Origin: an uncultured Bariatricus sp. | Lineage (GTDB): Bacteria > Bacillota > Clostridia > Lachnospirales > Lachnospiraceae | Reading direction: 5' to 3' | Length of the DNA: 33,285 nucleotides | Assembly (NCBI GenBank): GCA_934307065.1 | Contig: CAKRCD010000022.1 | Location: forward strand, 1 to 33,285 | Shown: in pieces, positions 1 through 6,553 of the stretch | Layout of the letters: each line of letters starts with the position of its first letter | Position numbering within the stretch: position 1 is the first letter of the stretch | Made by a program: the position numbers and the translations under genes | Notes under the pieces: model-generated | Told to the model about the DNA's origin: nothing | Database searches by the model: none | What the model saw: the letters and a program-made list of their open reading frames with translations, nothing else

Positions 1-287
1 AAATCCGGCATTTCACTCTGGCAAGGTCCACACCAGCTTGCCCAAAAATTAAGAATTATCGGCTTGCCTTTTAAATCATCAAAATGAACTTCATGTTCCT
101 TCTGGTTTAAAACGGTAAAATCCGGTGCTTTCACAGATTCTTTCGTATTTTCTTTCTCATCTTTCTGCTCTGCTATATTTTCATTCTGCCCAATCATCTT
201 ACTGAATTTATTATACAGGACACTAGCTCCGCCAAGCACAATGACAAAGATAATCACTATCAACACAATGCTTTTCTTATTTTTCAT
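1..287 (-). CDS. TlpA/ResA-like thioredoxin-fold protein (partial, cut by left edge)
   Basis: Only the first 95 residues are inside the window; the gene runs off the left edge. The N-terminus is a short lysine-rich stretch (MKNKKS) followed by one hydrophobic segment (about residues 6-22), a charged linker (about 35-53), then the start of a thioredoxin fold with the redox motif WCGPC preceded by ILNFWAS. This is the arrangement of membrane-anchored extracytoplasmic thiol-disulfide oxidoreductases of the TlpA/ResA group. The start is the ATG 10 bases after the ccdA stop codon, with a weak AGGTAGG upstream. It follows ccdA on the same strand, and CcdA normally feeds electrons to exactly this kind of protein, so the two probably form one reducing pathway on the outer face of the membrane. 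The target protein cannot be told from the sequence. Confidence 0.9.
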   Translation of the reverse strand, partial: MKNKKSIVLIVIIFVIVLGGASVLYNKFSKMIGQNENIAEQKDEKENTKESVKAPDFTVLNQKEHEVHFDDLKGKPIILNFWASWCGPCQSEMPD

Positions 288-297
288 TTCTGCCTAC

Positions 298-960
298 CTA
301 ACTTAATATTATCAACAATTTCCCCAAAGTCCCGGTCATCATCATAAGACCTACCACAATCAACAGACCACCGGAAACTCCATTTACCAATTTGTAATTT
401 TTCTTTATCCACTCAAATGTATGCTTTAATTTATCAATCAATACCGCACTCATGAGAAATGGTATTCCAAGACCCATTGAATAAACCAGAAGCATCCATA
501 TTCCCGTCATCATTGTTCCCTGCTGGGAAGCCATCATTAAAGCAGAACCGAGAAATGCTCCGACACACGGTGTCCAACCCACCGAAAATACGATTCCAAA
601 TATCATGGAAGAAAAAAAACCAAGATTACTGGTATCCACATTTTTCTGATTTGAGCGGAAAATATTCAGCTTTATAATTCCTAAAATACTTAATCCAAAC
701 AGAATAACAATCACACCGGAAACTATATTTACCACATTCTGATAGGTTCTAAGAACACTTCCTACAGTTCCTGCAAGTGCTCCCATTGCAACAAATACCA
801 TAGTAAATCCAAGTACAAACCCCAATGCATTTCTCACGGTTTTACCCGTACTCTGCTCACTGTTTCCTGCAAAATAGGAAATATAAATTGGCAGCATAGG
901 GAGCAGGCAAGGTGATATAAACGTGATAATTCCCTCTAAAAATGATACAAAATACTGCAT
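298..960 (-). CDS. ccdA: Cytochrome c biogenesis protein CcdA-like (transmembrane thiol-electron carrier)
   Basis: A 220-residue polytopic membrane protein with about six hydrophobic segments. The two diagnostic cysteines of the CcdA/DsbD-beta family are present, in FISPCLLPM near residue 18 and in GWTPCVGAFLG in the middle of the protein. The family moves electrons from cytoplasmic thioredoxin across the membrane to extracytoplasmic thioredoxin-like proteins; the TlpA-like gene directly downstream is the likely acceptor. An upstream in-frame ATG at 996 would add 12 residues, but it sits in the tail of a terminator hairpin and has no ribosome site, whereas the ATG at 960 is preceded by AAAGGATAGG. 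I therefore use 960. Assignment to CcdA is secure. A role in cytochrome c maturation is not implied, because many anaerobes use CcdA for other thiol chemistry. Confidence 0.92.
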   Translation of the reverse strand: MQYFVSFLEGIITFISPCLLPMLPIYISYFAGNSEQSTGKTVRNALGFVLGFTMVFVAMGALAGTVGSVLRTYQNVVNIVSGVIVILFGLSILGIIKLNIFRSNQKNVDTSNLGFFSSMIFGIVFSVGWTPCVGAFLGSALMMASQQGTMMTGIWMLLVYSMGLGIPFLMSAVLIDKLKHTFEWIKKNYKLVNGVSGGLLIVVGLMMMTGTLGKLLIILS

Positions 961-996
961 AGAATAACCTATCCTTTTTTTCGTTATTTGACTCAT

Positions 997-1033
997 AAAA
1001 CCAGTCCGAAACCTGCTTTCAGACTGGTTTTTT
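997..1033 (-). terminator. Intrinsic terminator between the DUF3881-like gene and ccdA
   Basis: An 11-bp stem (1001-1011 pairs with 1017-1027, one G-U pair) around a 5-base loop. On the minus strand it directly follows the stop codon of the gene ending at 1036 and is trailed by TTTT; on the plus strand it is trailed by TTTTTT, so it could work both ways. It separates the thioredoxin/ccdA pair from the serS-side genes. Confidence 0.65.
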
Positions 1034-1035
1034 CT

Positions 1036-1911
1036 TTAAAAATGAATATAGCCTTGCAGCCATATATCTGCTTTAAATCTTCTACCGATTTCCGGCTCTC
1101 CTATCACAGCATCCATCGGAACACATACATCGAATTGCATATCATTGACATTCAAAGTGAATACGTAAACAGCTTCATTCGTCATTGTATTTTCTATGAT
1201 ACTCATTTCCACGATTTCGCCAAGAATCGAATACTTATCACATTCTGCACCGTAGGGCATGAGATATGTATCTACAATCGTGTAAATATCTTCGGTCCGT
1301 AATCTGGCAGAAACCTCTGTGTAAGTATCAATGTCTTCCATTGTAAGACTCTCTATTGCGTCTGTATCTCCTTCTCTCGCTGCTTTTAACAGATTACTTC
1401 TGTAATCCGCCTCTTCCCGATGTTTCTCCACCTGTTTCTGATTCTTCATTACAGGTAAAAGTACCGTTCCATAATTGGCGAGTCCGGACAAAGTCACACA
1501 AGTAGAATTTTTACATAAAAATCCCCTGTCTGTTTCTATCATATATTCGATTCCATTCTGAAGATGGAAAATCAGACTACATCCGATTCTCTCATCTTCA
1601 CAAATTCCAATATATGCTTCTACATCGCTTTTTCTCTCTACGATTACATCCGCATGGGTTGTAATACCATTTCCTCTAAAATAAGGTAGATAGTACTCTC
1701 GTCCATATCTCTCTGATTCATCCACCTGTCCATAAGAGCAAATGCCGATTCCATGCCCGCATTTTCTTCTTAATTCACAGAAGTCAAGTCCCTCTTCTAA
1801 GGAAATACGCTCATAATCTGTAAATTCATCTTCGACAAACTTCAGAATTTTATTCCATGCTGCTTCTGAAGCTATCTTATGAAATCCTATTGATTTTAAA
1901 AATTTATGCAC
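1036..1911 (-). CDS. Conserved protein of unknown function, DUF3881-like
   Basis: A 291-residue soluble protein with no signal peptide or membrane segment. From memory it resembles the DUF3881 family of Lachnospiraceae and relatives (N-terminus HKFLKSIGF, C-terminus with GEPEIGRRFKADIWLQG); I could not check this by search. No catalytic motif is apparent. The N-terminal half has several Cys/His residues (FCELRRKCGHGIGIC), but they do not make a clear metal-binding pattern. A stretch near residues 172-185 (LLKAAREGDTDAIESL) looks like one ankyrin-type helix pair. The start is GTG, with GAGG nine bases upstream. It lies 66 bases downstream of serS on the same strand and ends at an intrinsic terminator, so the two may share a transcript. 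Its function is unknown. Confidence 0.85.
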   Translation of the reverse strand: MHKFLKSIGFHKIASEAAWNKILKFVEDEFTDYERISLEEGLDFCELRRKCGHGIGICSYGQVDESERYGREYYLPYFRGNGITTHADVIVERKSDVEAYIGICEDERIGCSLIFHLQNGIEYMIETDRGFLCKNSTCVTLSGLANYGTVLLPVMKNQKQVEKHREEADYRSNLLKAAREGDTDAIESLTMEDIDTYTEVSARLRTEDIYTIVDTYLMPYGAECDKYSILGEIVEMSIIENTMTNEAVYVFTLNVNDMQFDVCVPMDAVIGEPEIGRRFKADIWLQGYIHF

Positions 1912-1977
1912 AACAAATCCTCATTCATATTTCTTTCAGGGTCGTATCTCAGACAGGAAATATCCTGTCCGGGAACA

Positions 1978-3258
1978 CTATCTGATTTCTGTCTTTCCAC
2001 CCATATATGGACGAAGTGCCTCTGGGATTCTTACAGAACCATCTTCCTGAAGATTATTTTCAAGGAAAGCAATCAACATTCTAGGCGGAGCAACAACTGT
2101 ATTATTAAGTGTATGCGCGAAATACTTGTTTCCATCCGCACCTTTTACACGAATATTCAAACGTCTTGCCTGCGCATCACCAAGATTTGAGCAGCTTCCT
2201 ACTTCAAAATATTTCTTCTGTCTTGGAGACCATGCTTCTACGTCACATGATTTTACCTTCAAATCAGCCAAATCACCTGAACAGCATTCCAGTGTACGAA
2301 CAGGGATATCCATAGAACGGAACAAATCTACTGTATTTTTCCACAATTTATCATACCAAATCTTGCTTTCTTCCGGTTTACATACAACAATCATTTCCTG
2401 TTTTTCAAACTGATGGATTCGGTACACACCTCTTTCTTCAATTCCATGTGCCCCTTTTTCTTTACGGAAGCATGGTGAATAAGAAGTCAGTGTCTTTGGA
2501 AGTTCTGCTTCATCCGTCATAGTGTCAATAAATTTACCAATCATAGAATGCTCACTGGTTCCGATTAAGTACAAATCTTCACCTTCGATTTTGTACATCA
2601 TAGAATCCATTTCAGCAAAACTCATAACACCGGTTACTACGTTACTTCGAATCATGAAAGGTGGAATACAGTAAGTAAATCCTCTGTCGATCATAAAATC
2701 TCTTGCATAAGAAATAACTGCTGAATGAAGTCTTGCAATATCTCCCATCAGATAATAGAAACCATTTCCTGCAACTTTTCCTGCAGCTTCTAAATCAATA
2801 CCATTAAATTTTTCCATAATTTCTGTATGATATGGAATTTCAAAATCAGGAACAACCGGTTCCCCAAATCTCTCTAATTCTACATTTTCATTGTCATCCT
2901 TACCAATCGGTACAGATGGGTCAATGATATTTGGAATTACCATCATAATCTTCTTGATTTTTTCTTCTACTTCTTTTTCTTCTGCTGATAAAGCTTCTAC
3001 ACGGTCTGCATTTAACTGAACCTGTTTCTTATATTCTTCAGCTTCTTCTTTCTTGCCCTGTGCCATACATGCACCAATCTGCTTTGAAATTTTATTCTTT
3101 TCTGCACGAAGTACTTCTACTTCTCCCTTGATTTCACGATTTCTTACATCAAGGGTAAGAACTTCATCAACTAACGGAAGCTTCTCATCCTGGAATTTTT
3201 TCTTAATATTTTCTTTTACTGCGTCTGGATTTGTTCTGACAAATTTAATATCTAACAT
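1978..3258 (-). CDS. serS: Seryl-tRNA synthetase (divergent motif variant)
   Basis: Charges tRNA-Ser, and tRNA-Sec where present, with serine in the cytoplasm. Length 426 residues is normal. Residues 1 to about 105 form the long coiled-coil arm that grips the tRNA variable arm. The class II catalytic domain follows, with motif 2 in CFRKEKGAHGIEERGVYR and motif 3 near the C-terminus. The active-site strings are unusual for a bacterium: the serine loop reads GTSEHS, where most bacterial enzymes have PTAEVP, and motif 3 reads NNTVVAPPRM, where most have NGSGLAVGRT. TSE is what I recall from eukaryotic and archaeal enzymes. GGGAGAG lies before the ATG. The upstream gap is only about 100 bases, too short for a T-box leader, so tRNA-Ser-dependent antitermination is unlikely here. 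Confidence 0.96.
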   Translation of the reverse strand: MLDIKFVRTNPDAVKENIKKKFQDEKLPLVDEVLTLDVRNREIKGEVEVLRAEKNKISKQIGACMAQGKKEEAEEYKKQVQLNADRVEALSAEEKEVEEKIKKIMMVIPNIIDPSVPIGKDDNENVELERFGEPVVPDFEIPYHTEIMEKFNGIDLEAAGKVAGNGFYYLMGDIARLHSAVISYARDFMIDRGFTYCIPPFMIRSNVVTGVMSFAEMDSMMYKIEGEDLYLIGTSEHSMIGKFIDTMTDEAELPKTLTSYSPCFRKEKGAHGIEERGVYRIHQFEKQEMIVVCKPEESKIWYDKLWKNTVDLFRSMDIPVRTLECCSGDLADLKVKSCDVEAWSPRQKKYFEVGSCSNLGDAQARRLNIRVKGADGNKYFAHTLNNTVVAPPRMLIAFLENNLQEDGSVRIPEALRPYMGGKTEIR

Positions 3259-3360
3259 ATCTCATCTCTCCCTTTCTTATAAAACATTTTCTTCATAATA
3301 CATTTTTATAAAACTTTTTAATACTGACTAAAATTAAATAATGATAGCAGTACTTATTTT

Positions 3361-3897
3361 CTATTTCATTATTGACTGCACTTCCGGGTCATATACTTCC
3401 TGGTAAATAGCTTTTTCCAATGACTGCGCCTCTTCTTCCGCAAGCTCAATATAACTTTCACCACGGACAATCTCTTTAATATATGTATAACAACCTTCTC
3501 TGCTATGCATTGCATTTAAGATAAATCCACTGTTGTTTCCATCTAACAAAGTAAGTGCAAAGCTGAGATTTCCACCCATTTCATTAAATGCATCATATCT
3601 GACAATACCAACTTTCTGATAATTTCTCTTCACATCAGAAAATAGCTTTTTGATATCGTTACTGTTCTTCTTTACAATTGAATTCATATCATCTAATTCA
3701 TCAAACTTATCAAGAATACTTTTTTCTAAGGTTTTGCCATCTTTTCCTCTCATAAATGAATGATAACTGCTTTTCAGTCTATTATATTTCATATTGACTT
3801 TCACATACAAAGCAAATAATACAATAATCAATACAATTAATACAATAAAGATGTATGCAGGGTCAATACCGATAGTTTTCAAGATTTGACTTTCCAT
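3361..3897 (-). CDS. DUF4446 family membrane-anchored protein
   Basis: A 178-residue protein with one N-terminal transmembrane helix (about residues 14-33, YIFIVLIVLIIVLFALYV), then a helical, probably coiled region (about 40-95) and a compact C-terminal domain containing VGIVRYDAFNEMGGNLSFAL. That pattern is typical of the DUF4446 family, which commonly sits next to parB in Clostridia; its function is not established. The start used is the ATG at 3897, preceded by GGAGGAG. A GTG at 3912 is in frame but lies upstream of that ribosome site and overlaps parB. The ribosome site is formed by the last codons of parB, so translation is probably coupled. Genomic linkage suggests a role connected with chromosome segregation or the membrane, but this is inference only. 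Confidence 0.9.
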   Translation of the reverse strand: MESQILKTIGIDPAYIFIVLIVLIIVLFALYVKVNMKYNRLKSSYHSFMRGKDGKTLEKSILDKFDELDDMNSIVKKNSNDIKKLFSDVKRNYQKVGIVRYDAFNEMGGNLSFALTLLDGNNSGFILNAMHSREGCYTYIKEIVRGESYIELAEEEAQSLEKAIYQEVYDPEVQSIMK

Positions 3898-3898
3898 C

Positions 3899-4822
3899 TT
3901 ATTCTCCTCCACGTATAGACATTAAAAGTTCGAATATACGTTCGAGTTCACTATCTGAATAATATTCAATTTCGATTTTTCCTTTTCCATTTGGTTTATG
4001 GTTCACATGAACCTTTGTACCCATAATGTTTTTCATTCTCTCTTCAATGTCTTCATATACAAATGCATTTTGAATTATTTTTTTCGGAATCTCTTTCTTT
4101 GGATTTTTTACATCCTTTACCAGCTTCTCTGTCTCACGTACACTTAGTTTTTCATCAAAAATCTTTGTAGCGAGTAAATATTGCTGTTCTTCGTCATCAA
4201 TTGCTAACAAAGCACGAGCATGACCAGTAGAAATCATATCATCAATAATCATCTGCTGTACTTTCTCACTTAATTTCAAAAGTCTCATGGAGTTTGTAAC
4301 TGCTGTTCTACTCTTTGAAACCCGCTCAGCCACTTCATCCTGCTTCAGGTTAAATTCATTTAACAGTTTTTTATAAGCCATAGCTTCTTCAATTGGATTT
4401 AAATTCTCTCTCTGAATATTTTCAATCAAAGAAATTTCAAGAATTTCCTGGTCTGTATAATTTTTTACTATAACAGGAACTTCTTTTATTCCGGCAAGCT
4501 TGGCAGCTCTCCATCTTCGCTCTCCTGCTATAATTTCATAGTAATCTTTTCTTTTCTGTACGATCAGAGGCTGTAAAACCCCAAACTGCTTAATTGAATC
4601 TGCAAGCTCTAATAATGCGTCTTCTTCAAAATGTTTACGAGGCTGCTCACGATTTGGATCTACGTCATTGATTTTCATCATAACTTGTCCATCTTTTTCT
4701 TTTGTAGCACTTTCTACTTGTTTATTTTCTTTATTATGTGGAATACTTCCCGATTTATCAAATTTTTTATCAGGAATCAGACTATCCAAGCCCTTTCCAA
4801 GTCCACCACGTTTTACTGTCAT
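3899..4822 (-). CDS. parB: Chromosome partitioning protein ParB (Spo0J)
   Basis: A 307-residue CTP-dependent DNA clamp that loads at parS and spreads to organise the origin region. An N-terminal ParB/Srx domain carries the expected strings PREQPRKHF-type (here NREQPRKHF), GVLQPLIV, AGERRWRAAKLAG and ENIQRENLNPIEEA. A helix-turn-helix follows (QDEVAERVSKSRTAVTNSMR), then a C-terminal dimerisation region. The N-terminal tail (KRGGLGKGLDSLIP) is the usual ParA-stimulating region. It starts 11 bases after parA in the same operon and overlaps the ribosome site of the DUF4446 gene. Three parS sites lie 0.9-1.7 kb upstream of its start codon, so the protein and its DNA targets are side by side. Confidence 0.97.
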   Translation of the reverse strand: MTVKRGGLGKGLDSLIPDKKFDKSGSIPHNKENKQVESATKEKDGQVMMKINDVDPNREQPRKHFEEDALLELADSIKQFGVLQPLIVQKRKDYYEIIAGERRWRAAKLAGIKEVPVIVKNYTDQEILEISLIENIQRENLNPIEEAMAYKKLLNEFNLKQDEVAERVSKSRTAVTNSMRLLKLSEKVQQMIIDDMISTGHARALLAIDDEEQQYLLATKIFDEKLSVRETEKLVKDVKNPKKEIPKKIIQNAFVYEDIEERMKNIMGTKVHVNHKPNGKGKIEIEYYSDSELERIFELLMSIRGGE

Positions 4823-4833
4823 TTTATTCTCTC

Positions 4834-5598
4834 CTATTTATCCCTGCTGATAACTTCATCTGCCAACATCATATAACTTTCTGAACCGGTTGATTTCGGA
4901 TCATAATGGTTAATAGGAAGGCCATGGCTCGGTGCCTCCGCTAATCTGATATTTCTAGGAATAATTGTCTTATATATTGTCTGATTCAAATTATCCTTTA
5001 CATTTTCTACAACCTGAAGTGAAAGATTCGTTCTGGCATCATACATTGTAAATACAACACCCTCCATCTCCAGATTCTCATTCAGACGGCTCTTTACCAA
5101 ATCAATTGTATTCATCAACTGACTTAAACCTTCCAATGCATAATATTCACACTGAATCGGCACTAAAACCGTATCGGCTGTCGTCATTGCATTAATAGTC
5201 AGCATACTCAAAGAAGGCGGACAATCTATAATAATAAAATCATAATCATCCCTTATCTTTTCTACCTTTTCCTTCAAGATAAACTGCTTGTTATCCACAT
5301 CCAACAGTTCAATTTCTGCACCCGAAAGGTCTATATTTGTAGGTAATACATCCAAATTTTCAAAAACATTCTTACAAATAATCTGTTCTATACTCGCCTC
5401 ACCAATAAGCAAATCATAAACTGTATATTCAACATCATCCTTTTCCACACTTAAACCACTCGTCATATTTCCCTGAGGGTCCATATCTATTGCAAGAACC
5501 TTTTGTCCCTTTGCAGCTAGACAAGATGATAAATTGATTGCTGTAGTAGTTTTACCTACACCGCCCTTCTGATTTGCAACCGCAATAATTCTTCCCAT
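4834..5598 (-). CDS. parA: Chromosome partitioning ATPase ParA (Soj)
   Basis: A 254-residue deviant-Walker P-loop ATPase that works with ParB to separate replicated origins; its Bacillus relative Soj also regulates DnaA. Visible motifs are KGGVGKTTT (residues 11-19, with both signature lysines), DMDPQGN (Walker A-prime) and IIDCPPSL (Walker B). The length and ending match Soj-type chromosomal ParA, which lacks the extra N-terminal DNA-binding domain of plasmid ParA. AGGGG precedes the ATG. It is the first gene of the parA-parB-DUF4446 run. A promoter-like pair (TAGAAA, 17 bases, TACAAT) lies upstream, with a parS site just outside the -35, so ParB bound there could repress the operon. That regulation is inferred. 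Confidence 0.97.
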   Translation of the reverse strand: MGRIIAVANQKGGVGKTTTAINLSSCLAAKGQKVLAIDMDPQGNMTSGLSVEKDDVEYTVYDLLIGEASIEQIICKNVFENLDVLPTNIDLSGAEIELLDVDNKQFILKEKVEKIRDDYDFIIIDCPPSLSMLTINAMTTADTVLVPIQCEYYALEGLSQLMNTIDLVKSRLNENLEMEGVVFTMYDARTNLSLQVVENVKDNLNQTIYKTIIPRNIRLAEAPSHGLPINHYDPKSTGSESYMMLADEVISRDK

Positions 5599-5649
5599 GT
5601 TAATGCCCCTTTCTTAATAGCAACAGATTACTCCGTACTCCTATGAAAT

Positions 5650-5678
5650 ATTGTACCATTTTTTCATTCGTATTTCTA
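5650..5678 (-). promoter_or_regulatory. Putative promoter of parA-parB
   Basis: Minus strand: TAGAAA (5673-5678), 17-base spacer, TACAAT (5650-5655). The -10 is good and the -35 matches four of six positions. A parS site at 5684-5699 begins five bases upstream of the -35. Confidence 0.5.
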
Positions 5679-5683
5679 CCCAA

Positions 5684-5699
5684 TGTTTCACGTGAAACA
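5684..5699. promoter_or_regulatory. parS: parS site 1
   Basis: An exact copy of the 16-bp bacterial parS palindrome TGTTTCACGTGAAACA, to which ParB binds. The palindrome extends to 18 bp (5683-5700). It lies just upstream of the parA promoter, 85 bp before the parA start codon. Confidence 0.95.
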
Positions 5700-5760
5700 T
5701 ATTTTTTTGTAAAAAAATGAATAAAAGTGTTGTTCCATATGATATCATTCTATTATCCCG

Positions 5761-5848
5761 CCATGATTCCACGAGGACCGCTCTCGCTTTGTTCTCGCCT
5801 AGCGGTACTAACCCTCAAACTACGCATTCTGCTTGTTCTCAGGAAGTA
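5761..5848 (+). repeat. Direct repeat copy 1 (88 bp)
   Basis: First of two copies with a 130-bp period. It differs from copy 2 at four positions and lacks the AGTACC arm that copy 2 can use for base pairing, because its right end runs straight into the next terminal box. Confidence 0.9.
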
Positions 5849-5890
5849 AAGTGCTGTTTTGTATACGAATATTGTAAATTCGTCATCCTG

Positions 5891-5978
5891 CCATGATTGC
5901 ACGAGGACCGCTCTCGCTTTGTTCTCGCCTAGCGGTACTAACCTTCGAACTGCGCATTCTGCTTGTTCTCAGGAAGTA
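5891..5978 (+). repeat. Direct repeat copy 2 (88 bp)
   Basis: Second copy. This one is followed by the inverted terminal box, so the sequence from 5848 to 6048 can fold back on itself. Confidence 0.9.
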
Positions 5979-6082
5979 CCGAGGCTGCGAATGTCCTCTT
6001 TGCAATCATGGCAGGATAACTATCAACATTCTTCCAGAACAGTACTTTTAAAGCCACTGTAGTTCAAAAAAATCATTATTTC

Positions 6083-6114
6083 ATAATAAATGTTTCACGT
6101 GAAACATTTATTAT
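6083..6114. promoter_or_regulatory. parS: parS site 2, inside a perfect 32-bp palindrome
   Basis: The exact 16-bp parS core lies at 6091-6106. The flanks ATAATAAA and TTTATTAT extend the symmetry to 32 bp without a mismatch. Only the 16-bp core is needed for ParB; the role of the extension is unknown. Confidence 0.95.
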
Positions 6115-6149
6115 GTTTTTGGATGGATGATAATGGTATTAGGCAGTGA

Positions 6150-6449
6150 AATATATTTCCGAATAATGAAATATATCTGTCCGAGTATTATAAAGATATT
6201 CAATTAAATGGTTTATTATATGTTTTAGTGTATAATTCATCTAAAAATATAGTTTGTGTGGGAATTTTAAAAGAATCTGATGAGCGTTGGACTGACGATG
6301 AACCAGCTTTTTATCTTCATGCTTTTGTATCAGAAGTTGAAAGTTGTACTGATAGTAAATATAAAGGTATCTTGTGCCAGAAATTATTGATAGCTGGTTC
6401 GTTCCAATTTCACTATTTAAAAAGGCTTTTATCTAAGCTAATTGTTTAG
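6150..6449 (+). pseudogene. Gene remnant, possibly the C-terminal part of a GNAT-type acetyltransferase
   Basis: The frame is open from 6150 to the stop at 6447-6449 but has no ATG; the only in-frame alternative start is GTG at 6228, with no ribosome site, which would give 73 residues. The translation (LNGLLYVLVYNSSKNIVCVG, then KESDERWTDDEPAFYLHAFV) has the beta-strand rhythm of a GNAT acetyltransferase core. The acyl-CoA-binding R/Q-x-x-G-x-G/A loop that should follow is absent: the sequence reads SKYKGILCQKLL. Upstream, another frame reads MVLGSEIYF and would join this one after a frameshift, next to a short imperfect duplication of TGAAATATAT. I read it as a decayed fragment. The family call is low confidence. 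It sits between parS sites 2 and 3, on the strand opposite its neighbours. Confidence 0.4.
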
Positions 6450-6462
6450 ATAGAAGCCTTTT
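6416..6462 (-). terminator. Intrinsic terminator, probably ending the mnmG-rsmG transcript
   Basis: A 17-bp stem (6420-6436 with 6445/6446-6462, one wobble pair) and a short loop. Read on the minus strand it ends in CCTTTTTAAAT. It lies about 90 bases beyond the rsmG stop, past parS site 3. On the plus strand it overlaps the end of the gene remnant and could terminate that direction too. Confidence 0.75.
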
Positions 6463-6535
6463 AAGTATAACTTTCTCACATCAACAAACACATGAGTCGA
6501 AGTTCATATGTACCTATTTACCTATTCTATAAAAA

Positions 6536-6551
6536 TGTTTCACGTGAAACA
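6536..6551. promoter_or_regulatory. parS: parS site 3
   Basis: A third exact TGTTTCACGTGAAACA, within a 24-bp perfect palindrome (6532-6555). Its outer arm reaches the rsmG stop codon, which begins at 6556 on the minus strand. Confidence 0.95.
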
Positions 6552-6553
6552 TT

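Larger units (their letters stand above)
5724..6048. repeat. 325-bp inverted-repeat element with an internal tandem duplication (MITE-like or structured RNA)
   Basis: A composite repeat, not coding. A terminal box of 45-51 bp, beginning AAAGT..TGTT and ending CC(C/T)GCCATGATT, occurs three times: direct at 5724-5768, direct at 5848-5898, and inverted at 6004-6048. Each direct box leads into an 80-bp core (CACGAGGACCGC ... CTCAGGAAGTA). Counting from the last bases of the box, the two core copies (5761-5848 and 5891-5978) differ at 4 of 88 positions. The second unit plus the inverted end forms a self-complementary 201-bp element (5848-6048); the first unit looks like a partial tandem duplication. 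Within the core, ACCGCT (5907-5912) pairs with AGCGGT (5931-5936) and GGTACT (5934-5939) with AGTACC (5975-5980), suggesting a folded RNA or cruciform. No transposase is present. Confidence 0.8.

Noticed and set aside
1952..1969. Perfect 7-bp hairpin (GACAGGA/TCCTGTC) between serS and the downstream gene
   Set aside because: No T-run follows on either strand, so it is not an intrinsic terminator. It may be a processing site, but nothing else supports this.
3259..3360. T-box or other tRNA-sensing leader before serS
   Set aside because: The gap is about 100 bases with no specifier-loop or T-box sequence and no terminator; it is too short.
5757..5980. Possible CRISPR array
   Set aside because: There are only two copies, each about 88 bp with a 42-bp interval, and an inverted end. 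Unit size and copy number do not fit CRISPR, and no cas gene is present.
5859..6062. A 67-residue plus-strand reading frame across the second repeat unit
   Set aside because: It lies entirely inside the inverted-repeat element, has no ribosome site, and the same bases can form extensive secondary structure. It is a by-product of the repeat.
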